Shown piece after piece: positions 36,801 through 47,295 of a DNA stretch of 64,000 nucleotides. Position 1 is the first letter of the stretch; the number at the start of each line of letters is the position of its first letter. Under the pieces are notes generated by a model, which saw only the letters and a list, made by a program, of their open reading frames with translations, did not search any database and was not told where the DNA came from. The position numbers and the translations under genes are program-made. Origin of the DNA: Tremella fuciformis. Its lineage: Eukaryota > Basidiomycota > Tremellomycetes > Tremellales > Tremellaceae. Location of the stretch: the NCBI GenBank assembly GCA_032768795.1, contig CP136492.1, forward strand, positions 2,542,001 through 2,606,000. Reading direction: 5' to 3'.

Positions 36801-37092
36801 TCAACTGCTTGACCGTGGGAATGCGGCGGGCTATCGCAGCTCTCGTGCCGGTACGTATCTCCTGGGTCCCTCCTCCCCACTGCTGACGTCGATGTTGTAG
36901 CCGTGGGTGTATTTCAACTTGGCCAAACCCGACTTCGCAACGGCTCGTCGCCGACGTCTGCTGATGGAGGCGCGCATGTCTCAAGCTGCCGCCGAGGGTC
37001 ATGGCGGGGTCCCGAAGCAGACGGTGCACTTGGCACACCCGTCTCTGGAAGATGCGATCGCCAAGCTCAAGCTAGATTTGAAGAGTGGCTGA
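33865..37092 (+). CDS. NTH1: Neutral trehalase
   Basis: Cytosolic alpha,alpha-trehalase (GH37) that hydrolyses trehalose to glucose, active in stress recovery and germination. Regulatory N-terminus: RTFS and RRLS match the protein kinase A consensus, as in yeast Nth1, and the calcium-binding segment QQEDTDGNFQIS is recovered by splicing GT-AG at about 34474. GH37 signature 1 is [15 protein letters not shown] and signature 2 is [12 protein letters not shown], both rebuilt across introns. GFGWMN followed by [13 protein letters not shown] gives the C-terminal catalytic region, and the last exon ends [11 protein letters not shown] 37090-37092. About 12 exons. The start MVSVQRQPP is the first ATG of the long frame; an upstream exon is possible. 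Confidence 0.92.
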
Positions 37093-37340
37093 CAGCCATG
37101 GCGGAGACTGGTTTGCGGTTTCATGTCATGTATTTGATTGGACTTGCTGCCGGATGCCCTAAAGCTTGCGGCCATGCTGAAGCCGCTTCTCACTGGTTCC
37201 CACTGGTTGTTCTTTAAGATGACTGGAGAAGGTGTTGACAAGGTTGTTGACAAGGATTGAGGGACTCCCGACGCGTGACAGTCGGCGCACTTCCCGGCTC
37301 ATCCCATGGAAACTCATCGCGTGTTTAACGCAGACTCGAC

Positions 37341-38045
37341 ATGTCAGAGCCGTTCATACGCCTCTACGAGGCTGCTGACTTTGACAACGTGATACACATC
37401 GTAGGTCTCTCCACAGTCGAGATGGGAACCTTGGCATCCCCGCTGATGCTGTAGTTTTCGATTACGGCCGATGCTTCCCTCAAGACACCGTCCGGCAACG
37501 CTTTGCACTATGGCTCGTTCCTCTGGTGTCGTCCCTACCTCTTCGTGTCGCCGGACACATGCTTCGTGCTGGACGATGGACAAGGACGGGCGATCGGCTA
37601 CTGCATCGGCGTCCCAGATACGCGTCGATTCTGCGAGGACTGGAAGCTCAATTTTCTTCCGACTATCGACCTGCCCCAATACGACGCCTCGATAGGGTCT
37701 GAGCAGGAGGGGCAGCTCCTCAAATCGGTATACAATCCCGAGAGTAACTTCAGTTACGACTTTCCCGACCTTTTAGACGAATATCCTGGCCATCTGCATA
37801 TTGACCTGCTGCCCGAGGCTCAAGGGAAGGGTTGGGGGCCGCAGATGCTGGAGAAACTGTTTGAGAGACTCCGAGAAAGGGGTTGCAAAGGTGTACATCT
37901 CGGTCGGGTGGGGGGAAATGAAGCGGCCGGCAGGTTCTATGAGCGGATCGGACTGGGGAGGTACCCCCGAGTGATGGACGAAGGGAAATCCGGTGAGTTG
38001 GGAAGGAGTGCGGGCGGAGGCGTCACCCACGTCCTTAAGCTGTGA
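37341..38045 (+). CDS. GNAT-family N-acetyltransferase
   Basis: Acyl-CoA N-acyltransferase of the GNAT fold, about 217 residues. Start MSEPFIRLYEAADFDNVIHI; an intron at 37401-37454 joins it to FSITADASLKTPSGNALHY. The acetyl-CoA pyrophosphate loop is EAQGKGWGPQMLEKLF (Q/R-x2-G-x-G/A), preceded by HLHIDLLP, the usual beta-4 strand, and followed by GRVGGNEAAGRFYERIGLGR. The N-terminal YLFVSPDTCFVLDDG resembles the acetyltransferase-like domain of OGA-type proteins. Substrate unknown. It lies 248 bp after trehalase, same strand. Confidence 0.85.
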
Positions 38046-38211
38046 GAGCCCTCAGAGCCCTCTCCCCAACAAGTTGTATGCATAATGTAGCTCACTAGCG
38101 TTGACGTTGACGCTCTCCCACGATCCATGTCCTCCGCAAGCACAACTACGCCAGGCAACGACAACCTCTCCCGCTGGGCCTGACCGTTGATCAGCCGTGG
38201 CAAACACCCCT

Positions 38212-40095
38212 TCACCACTTGTATCGGAAACCGACCGCCTTGTCACCATACGTGAGGGTGTCCATGATCACGTTCGGGTCAGGAGGACCCTCTCGCCTGT
38301 CCCTCTTTCGGTTCTCGTACTCGCACAAAAAGACATAGATAATGGTGAAGCCGAGGCCGATAACTCCGAGCGCAAGGCAGACATCGACACCCATGGTGTA
38401 CGTTGGGCCTTGGTCGGCGGGGAAGAGATATCCACTGCAGGCTCTTTTGAGCGTCAGCATCCAGTTCCACATTGCCAAAGTGCTGCGCACGCTACCGCCT
38501 GACCAGTAGCAGAAAACAGCGGGAAAGCGATCGCTCGTCTGTTGTCGTTACCAGCGTTCTCGGCGACCCAAGTCCTGGGCAGGAGTCAGCTCAATGCCGG
38601 GCTAGCTGAAGACCCGAGACACTCACATATTGAGAGGAATAACGATGAGAGCGGCATTGGCCAAGAAAACCAGAGCGGCGTAGCGTGCGTGGCGGTGCAC
38701 GGAGTCGGTTGTCGGCGAAATACCCTTGAGCATGGCGCATCCCAGTATAGTCAAACAGAAGGAGAATGCAATGAAGGGCGCTCGTCGACCGGTTCTGTCG
38801 GACAAGCGAGCACAGAGCAGCATCATGATACCGCCAGTACCATACGCGGGCAGAGTGTAAAGCTGCGCAATGGCGCCCTTGTAGCCCTGTTGCGCTATCA
38901 AAGTCGGGAGGAAGGCACTGATGGCTGCGCCGACAGTCAAGCAACACATGTTTGTCGCAGACGCTGGCCGTCAGAGACAGCAATCACTGATCACGACGTA
39001 CGTAGGAGGATGGGCCAGCTGATGACCACGTTCAAGGCTTGTTTCCATCGGAAATCTTGATGGGTTTCGACCTTGCCGCTCCGAGATTTCCTAATGCGAG
39101 CTGAGATCAGCTATGTATGTCGCGCGCAGACAGACCACGGTATGCTCACCGATTTCGAGCTCTTCGGCCGTAAAGTGTCGAGCCTTGTGGAGTCCGGTCG
39201 GCAGAGCCCAGATCGCGTACCACGCAAAGGTAAAGGTGCACACTCCCTCGATGATGAAGAGCAGTTGCCATGGTGCGACGGAAGAGTGAGTGAAGGACAG
39301 TCCGTAGGCTATAAGACCGTTTATGACGCCCCTACACGTATCAGTGAATCCTAGTGTCGGGGTCGTGACTCACGAGACGGCACCGGTAATGTAGTAGAAG
39401 GACAAGCGTTGAGCTATCTCACCACCAGTATACCAGGTGGTGAGCAGATACGGAACAAGGGGCTGGAAGCCCGCCTCTGCGCGTCTCAGCACAGGACATT
39501 CAATTAGCCAAAATCCAACCCACCGCCGATTCCCAAGAATCCTCGTGCTGCGTATGCGCCAGACCAAGATGTGGCCGCGGCAGTGCAGGCGGAAGCCGCG
39601 CCCCACACCATGGCGGCGATGGGAATGGACAGGTAAGGCTTGCCTATCTTGCGACCTAGCAACGACAGGGGTATCACTATCAGTGTCAGTATTACCCTTA
39701 TTTACGCGGCCCAGACGACTCACTGCAGACAGCATACATGATATAGAACATGGCATTGAAGAAGGCGAATTTCTTGCCATGCGGGTCGGCGGGAAGACCT
39801 CTGGCGCCGATCAGACCAAGTCCGGCCGCGTTACCGATGTTGGCCCTGTCGAGCGCTGAGAAGAGGTACAGACCGCCGACGACGGGGACGATGTACCGGT
39901 CAAGCTGGTCGTCAGCGACATAGCACGAAAGGGTGGACTCACCTTTCGGACAAGCTTCTTCTCGGCAGCAGGGTCCACATCTTGTCCTCTGGCTTCCGTG
40001 TCACTGGTGTCGTGCTGCTTCTCGTCTCCGTAGTCTTCAACATGATGGAGATCCCCTTTGAGATCGGCGGGGATGTCGGTTGCGGCGATTGACAT
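38212..40095 (-). CDS. MFS transporter, anion:cation symporter (allantoate permease type)
   Basis: ACS-family carboxylate/vitamin importer. Start MSIAATDIPADLKGDLHHVE at 40095 (40131 possible). Segments: RYIVPVVGGLYLFSALDRAN joining IGNAAGLGLIGARG in TM1-2, GFLGIGGG/EAGFQPLVPYLLTTWY in TM4-5, WQLLFIIEGVCTFTFAWYA in TM6, and in the second half ISAFLPTLIAQQGYKGAIAQ, RLSDRTGRRAPF and AENAGNDNRRAIAFPLF (TM9-11). The C-terminus is a charged tail ending AVGFRYKW. About ten exons. It diverges from the alpha/beta hydrolase at 40464, which suggests uptake plus hydrolysis of an organic acid ester or amide. Confidence 0.87.
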
Positions 40096-40463
40096 TGAGG
40101 CGAGGATATCGAAGCACTGCAAGCTGAACAAGGAGGAGAAGCTGAAGGGGCTCCGTGGGGACGAGATAGCCCCATATTGACACAGTGCATCTTATATGTA
40201 CGACGGTACGACAACTGGAGCACGAGCGGAGTGTGAAAATCCACCAGATTCCCCCGCTTTGTCACGCCAAGAAACTCCACTGCGGGGCATGGTGATGCGT
40301 GCGGAACCCCACTATCCGTGCTCCGACTCGGTTGACCGGAGGCCGTTCCCCTGTCCGTTCGGCTGAATCCGACAGGCCGCGTCCGCCAGAAGCTCGAGAA
40401 GCATAACATCAATGATCATCAGTGGGCGGTAGACTTGCCGCCTCGCTTTCAGCTTGCAACGAC
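40096..40463. promoter_or_regulatory. Divergent promoter, ACS transporter / alpha-beta hydrolase
   Basis: 368 bp with no gene. CGGTTGACCG at about 40328-40337 (CGG, four bases, CCG) could be a zinc-cluster half-site pair. Confidence 0.45.
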
Positions 40464-41415
40464 ATGCCCAAACCCACTTCATTCTTCTACTCCCAGCCGC
40501 CGGATAGCCGCTTCCTCGCGGTGGCAAAGGGCAAGACTGCGACGTACCAATGTAAACTCGACCCCCGCGCTTCGTTCTGCTTATACGTTCCCCCTTCGCA
40601 CCCCGTCACCAAGTTGAGCGAAGGCGGGGACATCGACTTTGACCAACCCGACTTTCCCCTTGTTGTCCTGGCGCACCACTCTGGTCTCAATTCACAAGGT
40701 GGCCGAGACGACTGGAGCGATTGGGCGGCAAAGAACAATGTGGTGATCCTCTCCATCCTCTTTCCCTACGAGTTCCGAGTGAGTGTCTCCGAGACGACGT
40801 CCTGCTTGAGACCAGGCCAGCTGACAACGAGGGCGGCGAGATCGCCGACAACTACAAATGGTTATATGACCCAGTCGGACCGATCAAATATGATGCGCTG
40901 CTGCTCGACATGGTCGACACCGTGGGACAGGAGTGGGGTTATGTCGATACCAAACGTTTCTCCTTGGCTGGGTATTCCGGAGGCGGACAAGTCAGTCCGC
41001 TCCATCCATTATATATCAGCTGACAACCCAGTTCGCATATCGATTCTACTATCTCCACCCTGAGCGCCTCCGGGCCGTTGCGGTGGGCGCGCCCGGCACA
41101 GCGACTAGGCTCTCGGAACAGCCTTGGCCAGAAGGGGTCAAGGATACTCATGAGCTATTTGGAGTGACGGTGACAGCCAAGTCGCTCCGCGATGCAGGAA
41201 CGAAGGTCCAGCTGGCTCTGGGAGAACTCGACACCGGAGGGAGAGATGCCAGTGTTCCCCTCACCAGGCCCCAGATCATCGACGCCATCGCCAGCGACTT
41301 GACGGAGGCAGGAGTCCAATTTGATCGGGTCATTGTGCCGGGAGTTGGCCACCACGGACTGGCAGAGACAACGGTCTTACAACAAGAATTCATCGCAAAG
41401 TACCTTCGAAGCTAG
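40464..41415 (+). CDS. Alpha/beta hydrolase
   Basis: Serine hydrolase, about 280 residues in three exons, no signal peptide. Start MPKPTSFFYSQPPDSRFLAV. FPLVVLAHHSGLN is the oxyanion-side strand; the nucleophile elbow is FSLAGYSGGGQ (G-x-S-x-G), with the intron just after it. GELDTGG is a probable acid residue region and GVGHHGLAE carries the catalytic His. Related to fungal poly(3-hydroxybutyrate)/esterase-like proteins, substrate unknown. Its TAG (41413-41415) is only 7 bp from the stop of the convergent regulator gene. Divergent from the ACS transporter. Confidence 0.85.
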
Positions 41416-41422
41416 ATAGCCT

Positions 41423-44016
41423 TCAATGCATGAATGTGTTGAGATCCAAGAATCCGTACAGGGCGTCTTCCTCGCCTGTAGTCGGAGCAGAATACGGAAC
41501 CATGCTCAAGTCTGGCATCGTGACGTTCGTCAACCCGCTCCCAATATCTCCTGCGAACGATCTGAAGATATCAGCGTCCGAAAAGGTGCGCGAGAGGGTT
41601 CACGTACCGTATGATTGCGTTGAGATCGATGTCGTCTGTCAAGACCGAATCTGAAGCGGTCCGTCAGCTCCGTGAAGCGGATGATCGAGCGAGACGCACT
41701 TGAGAGGTTGTCAGTGGGCGAGCTTTGTGTCTGCTTGGACGAGCTCTGTAGATTGACGCCAAGCTTCTCGCGCAGCCTGGTGATCGTCGCGAACATCTTG
41801 CGAACCCCGGTGTTGGTGCCTGCGTTCTCCTCCAACGCGTCCATACAGACGGTGAGTGACCGAGCGGCCTCAGACTGCATCCCACGCTGAGCGGCTATTC
41901 TCACGTGAATGGTCGCTGCTACAAATGTGGTGTAAGACTGTATATCGTCAGCAGCTTTCGGAGAGCCAGATAGACTGACGATGAGATAAGGTGCTCGAGT
42001 TAGGCTGAAGGTCTCTCTGTACCACTTCAGAAGCAAGATGGCGGTCTTGGCTGCCTCTTCACAGCGCGACCAGCACGTCTCGATCACGGACGCATCGGTC
42101 AGACCAAAATTGCCAGACTGAACAGCGTTAGCGAGGTCATGTTGAGACAAGCTCACCTCGACAAATGGGCGGTGGATCAGGATAGACACAGTGCAGTATA
42201 TGAGGCTGGCGTAGTGAGCGATGGCATAACGCACCGCAACATTACTCACTGAAGAGATAAAACGTGAGGAGGTGGCGCTTGGCCCACTCCGATGTTAGAG
42301 CCCAGTGCGATCTGCGATGGAAGGGACTGCCGCCATCGGTCCAAGCTGGCACTAAGACTGTGAAGCGATTCGACCGGCCTCAGACGGTCGGCATAGAGCT
42401 GAGTGATAACCCTTCCCTGCGCACCATCAGCATCTTTCTGCGGTCGAGGGACCAGACGTGCCATGATGACAGACAAGGAGGAGAAGGCGGTGAAGGTGCT
42501 GATCCCACGCGCTGGAGCACCCAAGTACTCGCGATGAGAGGCAAAGGCAAATGGTGTCCACGGCTCTTGCTCTTCATATTGGTCGAGAAACTCGTGAGGG
42601 ACGTGCATATCTGCTTCCCTGAAGGAAGGTGGCCGACCTTGGTACAGAGACACGATTTTGTCGTAGGCTGCCATGAGCCAGGACCGCGGGACTAGGACTC
42701 ACCAAATGCTGCCCAGACGACTCTACGCCGGATCTCGAGCTCCATCGCCGTCAAGCCGCCTTCTGTCCCCACCCTTGACAAGCAATCATGATGCAGACCT
42801 GTTGTCAGGAACAGGGCACAGGGGAAAGGTGATGTGCGCGCGGACTGACCCATATCAAAGATCATCCTGAAGGCTATACCACTATACACCCATGCGGCGC
42901 TTGCGTGACCCAACGCGAACAGTGAGCTTGAGAGTAGCAACATTGCCTGTATTGTTGGGATGGACGATTGGTCAAGTGCCTCTCCCAGGAGCACTTTTGC
43001 TCGCCTTAGGAAGCGCATCCCGGCTGTGGTGTTGTCATGAAACGAGTCGTATACCTCTGGACGGTTCGAGAACTTGGATACCGAGAAGAACATGGCGTTG
43101 AGCAGAAGTTTGGAAAAGTACGGACCGCCGTTGGCCATGTCCCGCATGAACACTACTTCGTCAGCCTGCCTGCCTGCAATGAGAGAAGCGACAGACATGG
43201 CCGGTAGGAGATCATGAAGCCAAAGTGCTGCCTATTCCAATGCAGGGCGAGAAGGTGCATGGCCAGATCTGGCTGATTCCCGTCGACTGAGCATGAGATA
43301 GAAGTCTTCTTACAAGAAGAGACAGACTGACAGTCCAGCTGACCCGACGCCAGATTCATCACCTCCATATGCCTTTCCTCGGCACACTTCGATGTAGCTT
43401 GTGCGCTCAATTGCGCTTCAGAGATGGTCGTACTGAGCTGTGGGTTGGATGCTCCAAAGTCTCTGTTGTCCGGCGCATCAAACAAAGCCGATGTCGGCCC
43501 ATGAGACCAATAAGTGCTGAGCATTTCAGCAGCATTCTCTTTGCCAAAAGCGACGCACAGGTCACGAGAGTAGGGCGAGACTTCGCCCTGCGAGCCATCA
43601 TCCACCACGATTGCAGACGCTACCGGCGCCACAGAAGCAGATCTCGACGACCCCACCTCGATGTCATTGGGCAGATTGGGTAAGGATCCAATGGGTTCTG
43701 ACACCCTGCTCGAGCCCAACGGTTCCGTTCGTAGTAATTCTTGCAGCGCGCGCTGAGACGACTCTGGTCCCATCGACGCAGCCTCCTGAACGAGCCCCAG
43801 GAGGCGCTGGTAGTTGGCATCCAGCTCGGCGATACGATTGTGCGTCGGACGGGGTCTTTCCGTCCGCGCAACGGGGATGCACCGCTTGCCGTGCTTGATG
43901 CAGTTTGAGCAGCTCGGTTCGGCCATGTCGCACTTCATTTTCCGTCGAGCACAATACTCGCATGCCTTGCGCCTCTGCGCCAGGTCGCGTGCGGCACGGT
44001 CGCTGGCCGGTGACAT
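41423..44016 (-). CDS. Zn2Cys6 transcription factor (candidate cluster regulator)
   Basis: Fungal zinc-cluster regulator. Start MSPASDRAARDLAQRRK at 44016. The complete cluster is uninterrupted at about residues 19-46: ACEYCARRKMKCDMAEPSC then SNCIKHGKRC. A coiled-coil-like linker NRIAELDANYQRLLGLVQEA follows. The fungal_trans-type domain includes HDNTTAGMRFLRRAKVLLGE, IPTIQAMLLLSSSLFALGHA, AWVYSGIAFRMIFDMG, and VVWAAF, then AYDKIVSLYQGRPPSF. The end is rebuilt as GFLDLNTFMH, TGA 41425-41423. Eight or nine exons. It heads the hydrolase/TcuA/carrier/isomerase/MFS group and resembles XlnR/itaconate-type regulators only in general layout. Likely controls this cluster (inference from position). 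Confidence 0.85.
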
Positions 44017-44189
44017 CCCGTACTGATACAGAACAGTGAAGAAGGATGAGAGACGGAGAAGGATTACAGGGACTGTTATGGGGCAATCGGAGGAACCGGG
44101 CCGAAGCCTTCCTTACCGGCGACTCAGCAGTACCGTACTCCACAACATATGTCATATGGTCATTTGTGCATTGTCATACGATTGTGAAG

Positions 44190-45308
44190 CTACGACAGAT
44201 GCTGCATCGTGAATTCCACTGCTGGCGTGATGAACTTGTCGTAGTCCTCGACTGATGCATTCTGCCACGAATCAGCCTCTACTCTTTGGCCTTCCGGCGA
44301 CTGGGTGCTCCGATGACTTACCTTGAAAATAAAGTCGAACCCATGGGGGCCATCGGGCTCATACAGAGCCAGCACCGGCACACCCTTGTCCTTCAACTTC
44401 TGCTCCAGATCCTTACTCATCTTTGGCTGGACAATCGTGTCCGCCAAACCTTGGAAGATGACCGTGGCAGGATACGTCTCCGCATCGTCAAGGAGATCCA
44501 GTAGGCTGAAGCGGGCAATGTGCTTCTTTCGGTCTTCCGGCTCCGGATGGTCGGCAAGACGAAGACCGTGATAGTTCTTTGATTTCGATAGCGAGTAGTA
44601 GATCATGATAGCACGTTGGACCTGTACTCTCTCGGTCAACTGAAACTCGGGGAACGACCAAGCTTCTCGGAGTGATGCCTCGGAAGCGGCCTGATAGGGA
44701 CAGTGCACTATGGCTCGGGCAGGATCGTGATTGTTCGTCTCCTCGATGACAGCATCAAGTGGAGGAAGATTGTCGGGCCATGTGAAGCTCGAGGGAGGAA
44801 GGGGATCCTCAAGGTGTTCGGGATAATACGTCGTATGCCCGTAGATGTCCAGCACGACCTTTGGCTTGTTCGCGACCCGGAAGGGCAGCAGTGTTGCTAT
44901 GCGTGCCCCGGCGGATTCTCCTCCTGTCGCCCAGCACTTGGTATCCACTGCTTCTTCGCCAAAGATGGTGTTTAGCTCCTTCGCGCACCACTCGTACGCC
45001 TGCACCCCGTCCTGAATCTGCTCATCCAAGCTGACGTGTGGGGTGAGTCGATATCCGGCAGAGATGACATAGCATCCTTTGGCTGTGAACTCGGGTATCA
45101 CCCATGGGGGGAAGCTGTAGGGAGTACCAGCGACCGTGGACCCGCCATGGAACCAGAGGACGAATGGTGCCGGTCGAGTCGATTTCGATTGCGGAGCCCA
45201 GATACGCACGCCGAGGTCGACACCGTGCGGGCTGGCGATCACATGGTCTGTGAAGCCGCTCGGCAGAGGCGCGATGTTGCTGAGCAGCCCCTTGTAGCGT
45301 TCACTCAT
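44190..45308 (-). CDS. Alpha/beta hydrolase A (HGG-type esterase)
   Basis: Alpha/beta-fold esterase or lipase of the HSL-like group (abhydrolase_3). Start MSERYKGLLSNIAPLPSGF. The oxyanion hole is VLWFHGGSTVAG, the nucleophile Ser is in ATGGESAGARIATLL, and the acid/His region is GLADTIVQPK then GPHGFDFIFK. One intron (44262-44321) near the 3' end links FK to NASVEDYDKF. About 352 residues, no signal peptide, so probably intracellular. The hydrolase at 52872 is a paralogue (same HGGSTVAG, GGESAGAR, HDPARAIVH and HGFDF blocks). Divergent from the TcuA-like dehydrogenase (232 bp), so probably co-expressed. Substrate unknown; an ester of a polycarboxylic acid would fit the context. Confidence 0.88.
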   Translation of the reverse strand: MSERYKGLLSNIAPLPSGFTDHVIASPHGVDLGVRIWAPQSKSTRPAPFVLWFHGGSTVAGTPYSFPPWVIPEFTAKGCYVISAGYRLTPHVSLDEQIQDGVQAYEWCAKELNTIFGEEAVDTKCWATGGESAGARIATLLPFRVANKPKVVLDIYGHTTYYPEHLEDPLPPSSFTWPDNLPPLDAVIEETNNHDPARAIVHCPYQAASEASLREAWSFPEFQLTERVQVQRAIMIYYSLSKSKNYHGLRLADHPEPEDRKKHIARFSLLDLLDDAETYPATVIFQGLADTIVQPKMSKDLEQKLKDKGVPVLALYEPDGPHGFDFIFKVSHRSTQSPEGQRVEADSWQNASVEDYDKFITPAVEFTMQHLS

Positions 45309-45540
45309 CTTATCGTCGAGAGAATAACAATGTCGGTGTAGGCCCTATTCGGCTCGTCGCCGGCATAAATGCCCACCATGTCCCGATGCCCCACCGGAGC
45401 CTGAGTCCCCGCCGGCCGTTCGAGCGGAAAGTCAGAGTCCATCTGAACGCAAACCCGAACGGAGTTGATCAAGTCATGCATTCCAAGTACTTTGAGAGTG
45501 AATAGCTATCGAGTCAACAACAGAACGAACCGAACACGCG
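45309..45540. promoter_or_regulatory. Bidirectional promoter, hydrolase A / TcuA-like dehydrogenase
   Basis: 232 bp between start codons. It contains a perfect palindrome GGCATAAATGCC (45362-45373) and the 10-mer CGAGCGGAAA (45421-45430), near the middle. The same 10-mer occurs in the promoter at 52734-52743. Confidence 0.6.
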
Positions 45541-47109
45541 ATGACCATCACCCTGTCTCCTCCCAGCAACTGCGACGTTCTCGTCGTTGGCGGCGGAAAC
45601 GCAGGCTTCGCAGCCGCCGTCTCTGCGGCCGAAAGCGGCGCCGGCTCGGTCGTCCTCATAGACGCGTGTCCGGAAGAGTGGGCAGGTGGGAACTCATACT
45701 TCACCGCTGGCGCCTTCAGGACGGCCCACTCGGGTCTCGATGACCTCCTCCCGCTCGTCAACAATGTCGACAAGGACACGGCAGAGCTCATCGACCTCAA
45801 GCCGTATACTGCCGAGGATTTCCAGCATGACCTCATGCGACTCACCGGAGGAAGGGCCGACCCGGCTCTCGGCAAGATCCTCATCCAAGACTCGAACGAG
45901 ACGATAAAGTGGCTGAAGAAGGGCGGCGTACGGTTCCAGCTCTCGTTCAACCGGCAGGCGTACAAGGTCGACGGGCGGTACAAGTTCTGGGGCGGCATGG
46001 CGCTCATGACGGAGGGCGGCGGAAAGGGGTTGATGCAGGACCACCTCGCCAACGCCAAGCGACACGGCGTCAAGGTCATTTATTCGACTTGCGCCAAGCA
46101 GCTGGTCGTTGACCCGCCCACCGGCCGGGTCATCGCCGTCGTTGTGGACGGGCCGCAGGGATCCCAGCGGATCGAGGCCGGTGCGACCATCCTTGCGGCA
46201 GGTGGTTTCGAGGCGAACCCACGCATGCGCAGCCAGTATCTTGGACCTGGCTGGGACATTGCGTATGTCCGGGGTACACCATTCAACAATGGCGGGTGCC
46301 TCGAAATGGCCATGCGAGACGTCTCTGCCAAGCCGGCGGGCAACTGGTCTGGATGCCATGCCACGGCGTGGGACGCCAACGCCCCTCCCAGCATTGGGGA
46401 CAGGGAGGTGTCCAACGAGTTCACCAAGTCCGGATACCCGCTCGGTCTCATGCTCAACAACCGTGGGGATCGATTCGTTGACGAGGGCATCGATATGCGC
46501 AACTTCACCTATGCTCGTTTCGGCAAGGCGATCCTCGGTCAGCCTGACGGCGTGGCATTCCAGGTATGGGATTCAAAGGCAATCCCTTGGCTGCGGGAGG
46601 AGGAGTATCGAGACGACAGGGTGAAGAGGATCATGGCGGAAAGTCTGGACGAGTTAGCGAAGAAGTGTGCAGAGGTGGGACTGGTCGACCCGGCAAAGTT
46701 TGTCAACACAATCAACGAGTACAACGCTGCCGCTCACGCGTGGCAAAAGGAGAACCCGAATGTTGTGTGGGACCCAGCGGTCAAGGACGGCGTCTCGACC
46801 CAATCTTCAGCTCGACAGCTACAGCTCGCCAAGTCCAACTGGGCTTTACCTGTCGATCAGGGGCCGTTCATGGCGGTCAAAGTCGCGTGTGGTATCACTT
46901 TCACCTTTGGCGGCCTCTCGGTGGATCCCGAAACGGCGGCAGTCATCTCGTCAGTGCGGGACAAGGAGGTGCCGGGACTGTATTGCGTTGGAGAGATGCT
47001 GGGTGGGCTGTTCTACGGCAACTATCCTGGAGGATCGGGTCTTACTTCTGGAGCCGTCTTCGGGCGACGAGCAGGCAGGGCAGCGGCTGCGTCTCTCAAA
47101 GCATTGTAG
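45541..47109 (+). CDS. TcuA-like FAD-dependent dehydrogenase (tricarballylate dehydrogenase family)
   Basis: Flavoprotein of the fumarate reductase/succinate dehydrogenase superfamily, 522 residues in one exon. The FAD motif is CDVLVVGGGNAGFAAAVSAA (residues 11-30), with GGNSYFTAGAFR after it. LTGGRADPALGKILIQDS, WLKKGGVRFQ and FWGGMALMTEGGGKGLM match the bacterial TcuA/CobZ pattern better than classic fumarate reductase. The C-terminus has CVGEMLGGLFYGNYPGGSGL, the usual FAD-adenine end. TcuA oxidises tricarballylate to cis-aconitate in Salmonella; the exact substrate here is inferred. No intron, in a region where neighbours have one to ten. No TcuB-like partner is seen. Alternative: a related FAD reductase or ketosteroid-type dehydrogenase. 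Confidence 0.82.
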   Translation: MTITLSPPSNCDVLVVGGGNAGFAAAVSAAESGAGSVVLIDACPEEWAGGNSYFTAGAFRTAHSGLDDLLPLVNNVDKDTAELIDLKPYTAEDFQHDLMRLTGGRADPALGKILIQDSNETIKWLKKGGVRFQLSFNRQAYKVDGRYKFWGGMALMTEGGGKGLMQDHLANAKRHGVKVIYSTCAKQLVVDPPTGRVIAVVVDGPQGSQRIEAGATILAAGGFEANPRMRSQYLGPGWDIAYVRGTPFNNGGCLEMAMRDVSAKPAGNWSGCHATAWDANAPPSIGDREVSNEFTKSGYPLGLMLNNRGDRFVDEGIDMRNFTYARFGKAILGQPDGVAFQVWDSKAIPWLREEEYRDDRVKRIMAESLDELAKKCAEVGLVDPAKFVNTINEYNAAAHAWQKENPNVVWDPAVKDGVSTQSSARQLQLAKSNWALPVDQGPFMAVKVACGITFTFGGLSVDPETAAVISSVRDKEVPGLYCVGEMLGGLFYGNYPGGSGLTSGAVFGRRAGRAAAASLKAL

Positions 47110-47295
47110 TATCGACGTGGAATGCATGTTGATCACCACTCCCATTGCGATGCCAGGATAGTCGCACCTCACTTGCCTTGTGGGGCAGGCGACGCAGTCG
47201 GATAGACCAGAGCATCAGATGGCAGGCATGGCGAAGCGAGAGACATGGATAGATGCATTATGAATACCGTATGAGTGCACAGACCCTCAGGCGTA

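Noticed and set aside
45694..46359. 221-codon open frame antisense to the TcuA-like gene
   Set aside because: A shadow of the GC-rich dehydrogenase frame with no recognisable domain.
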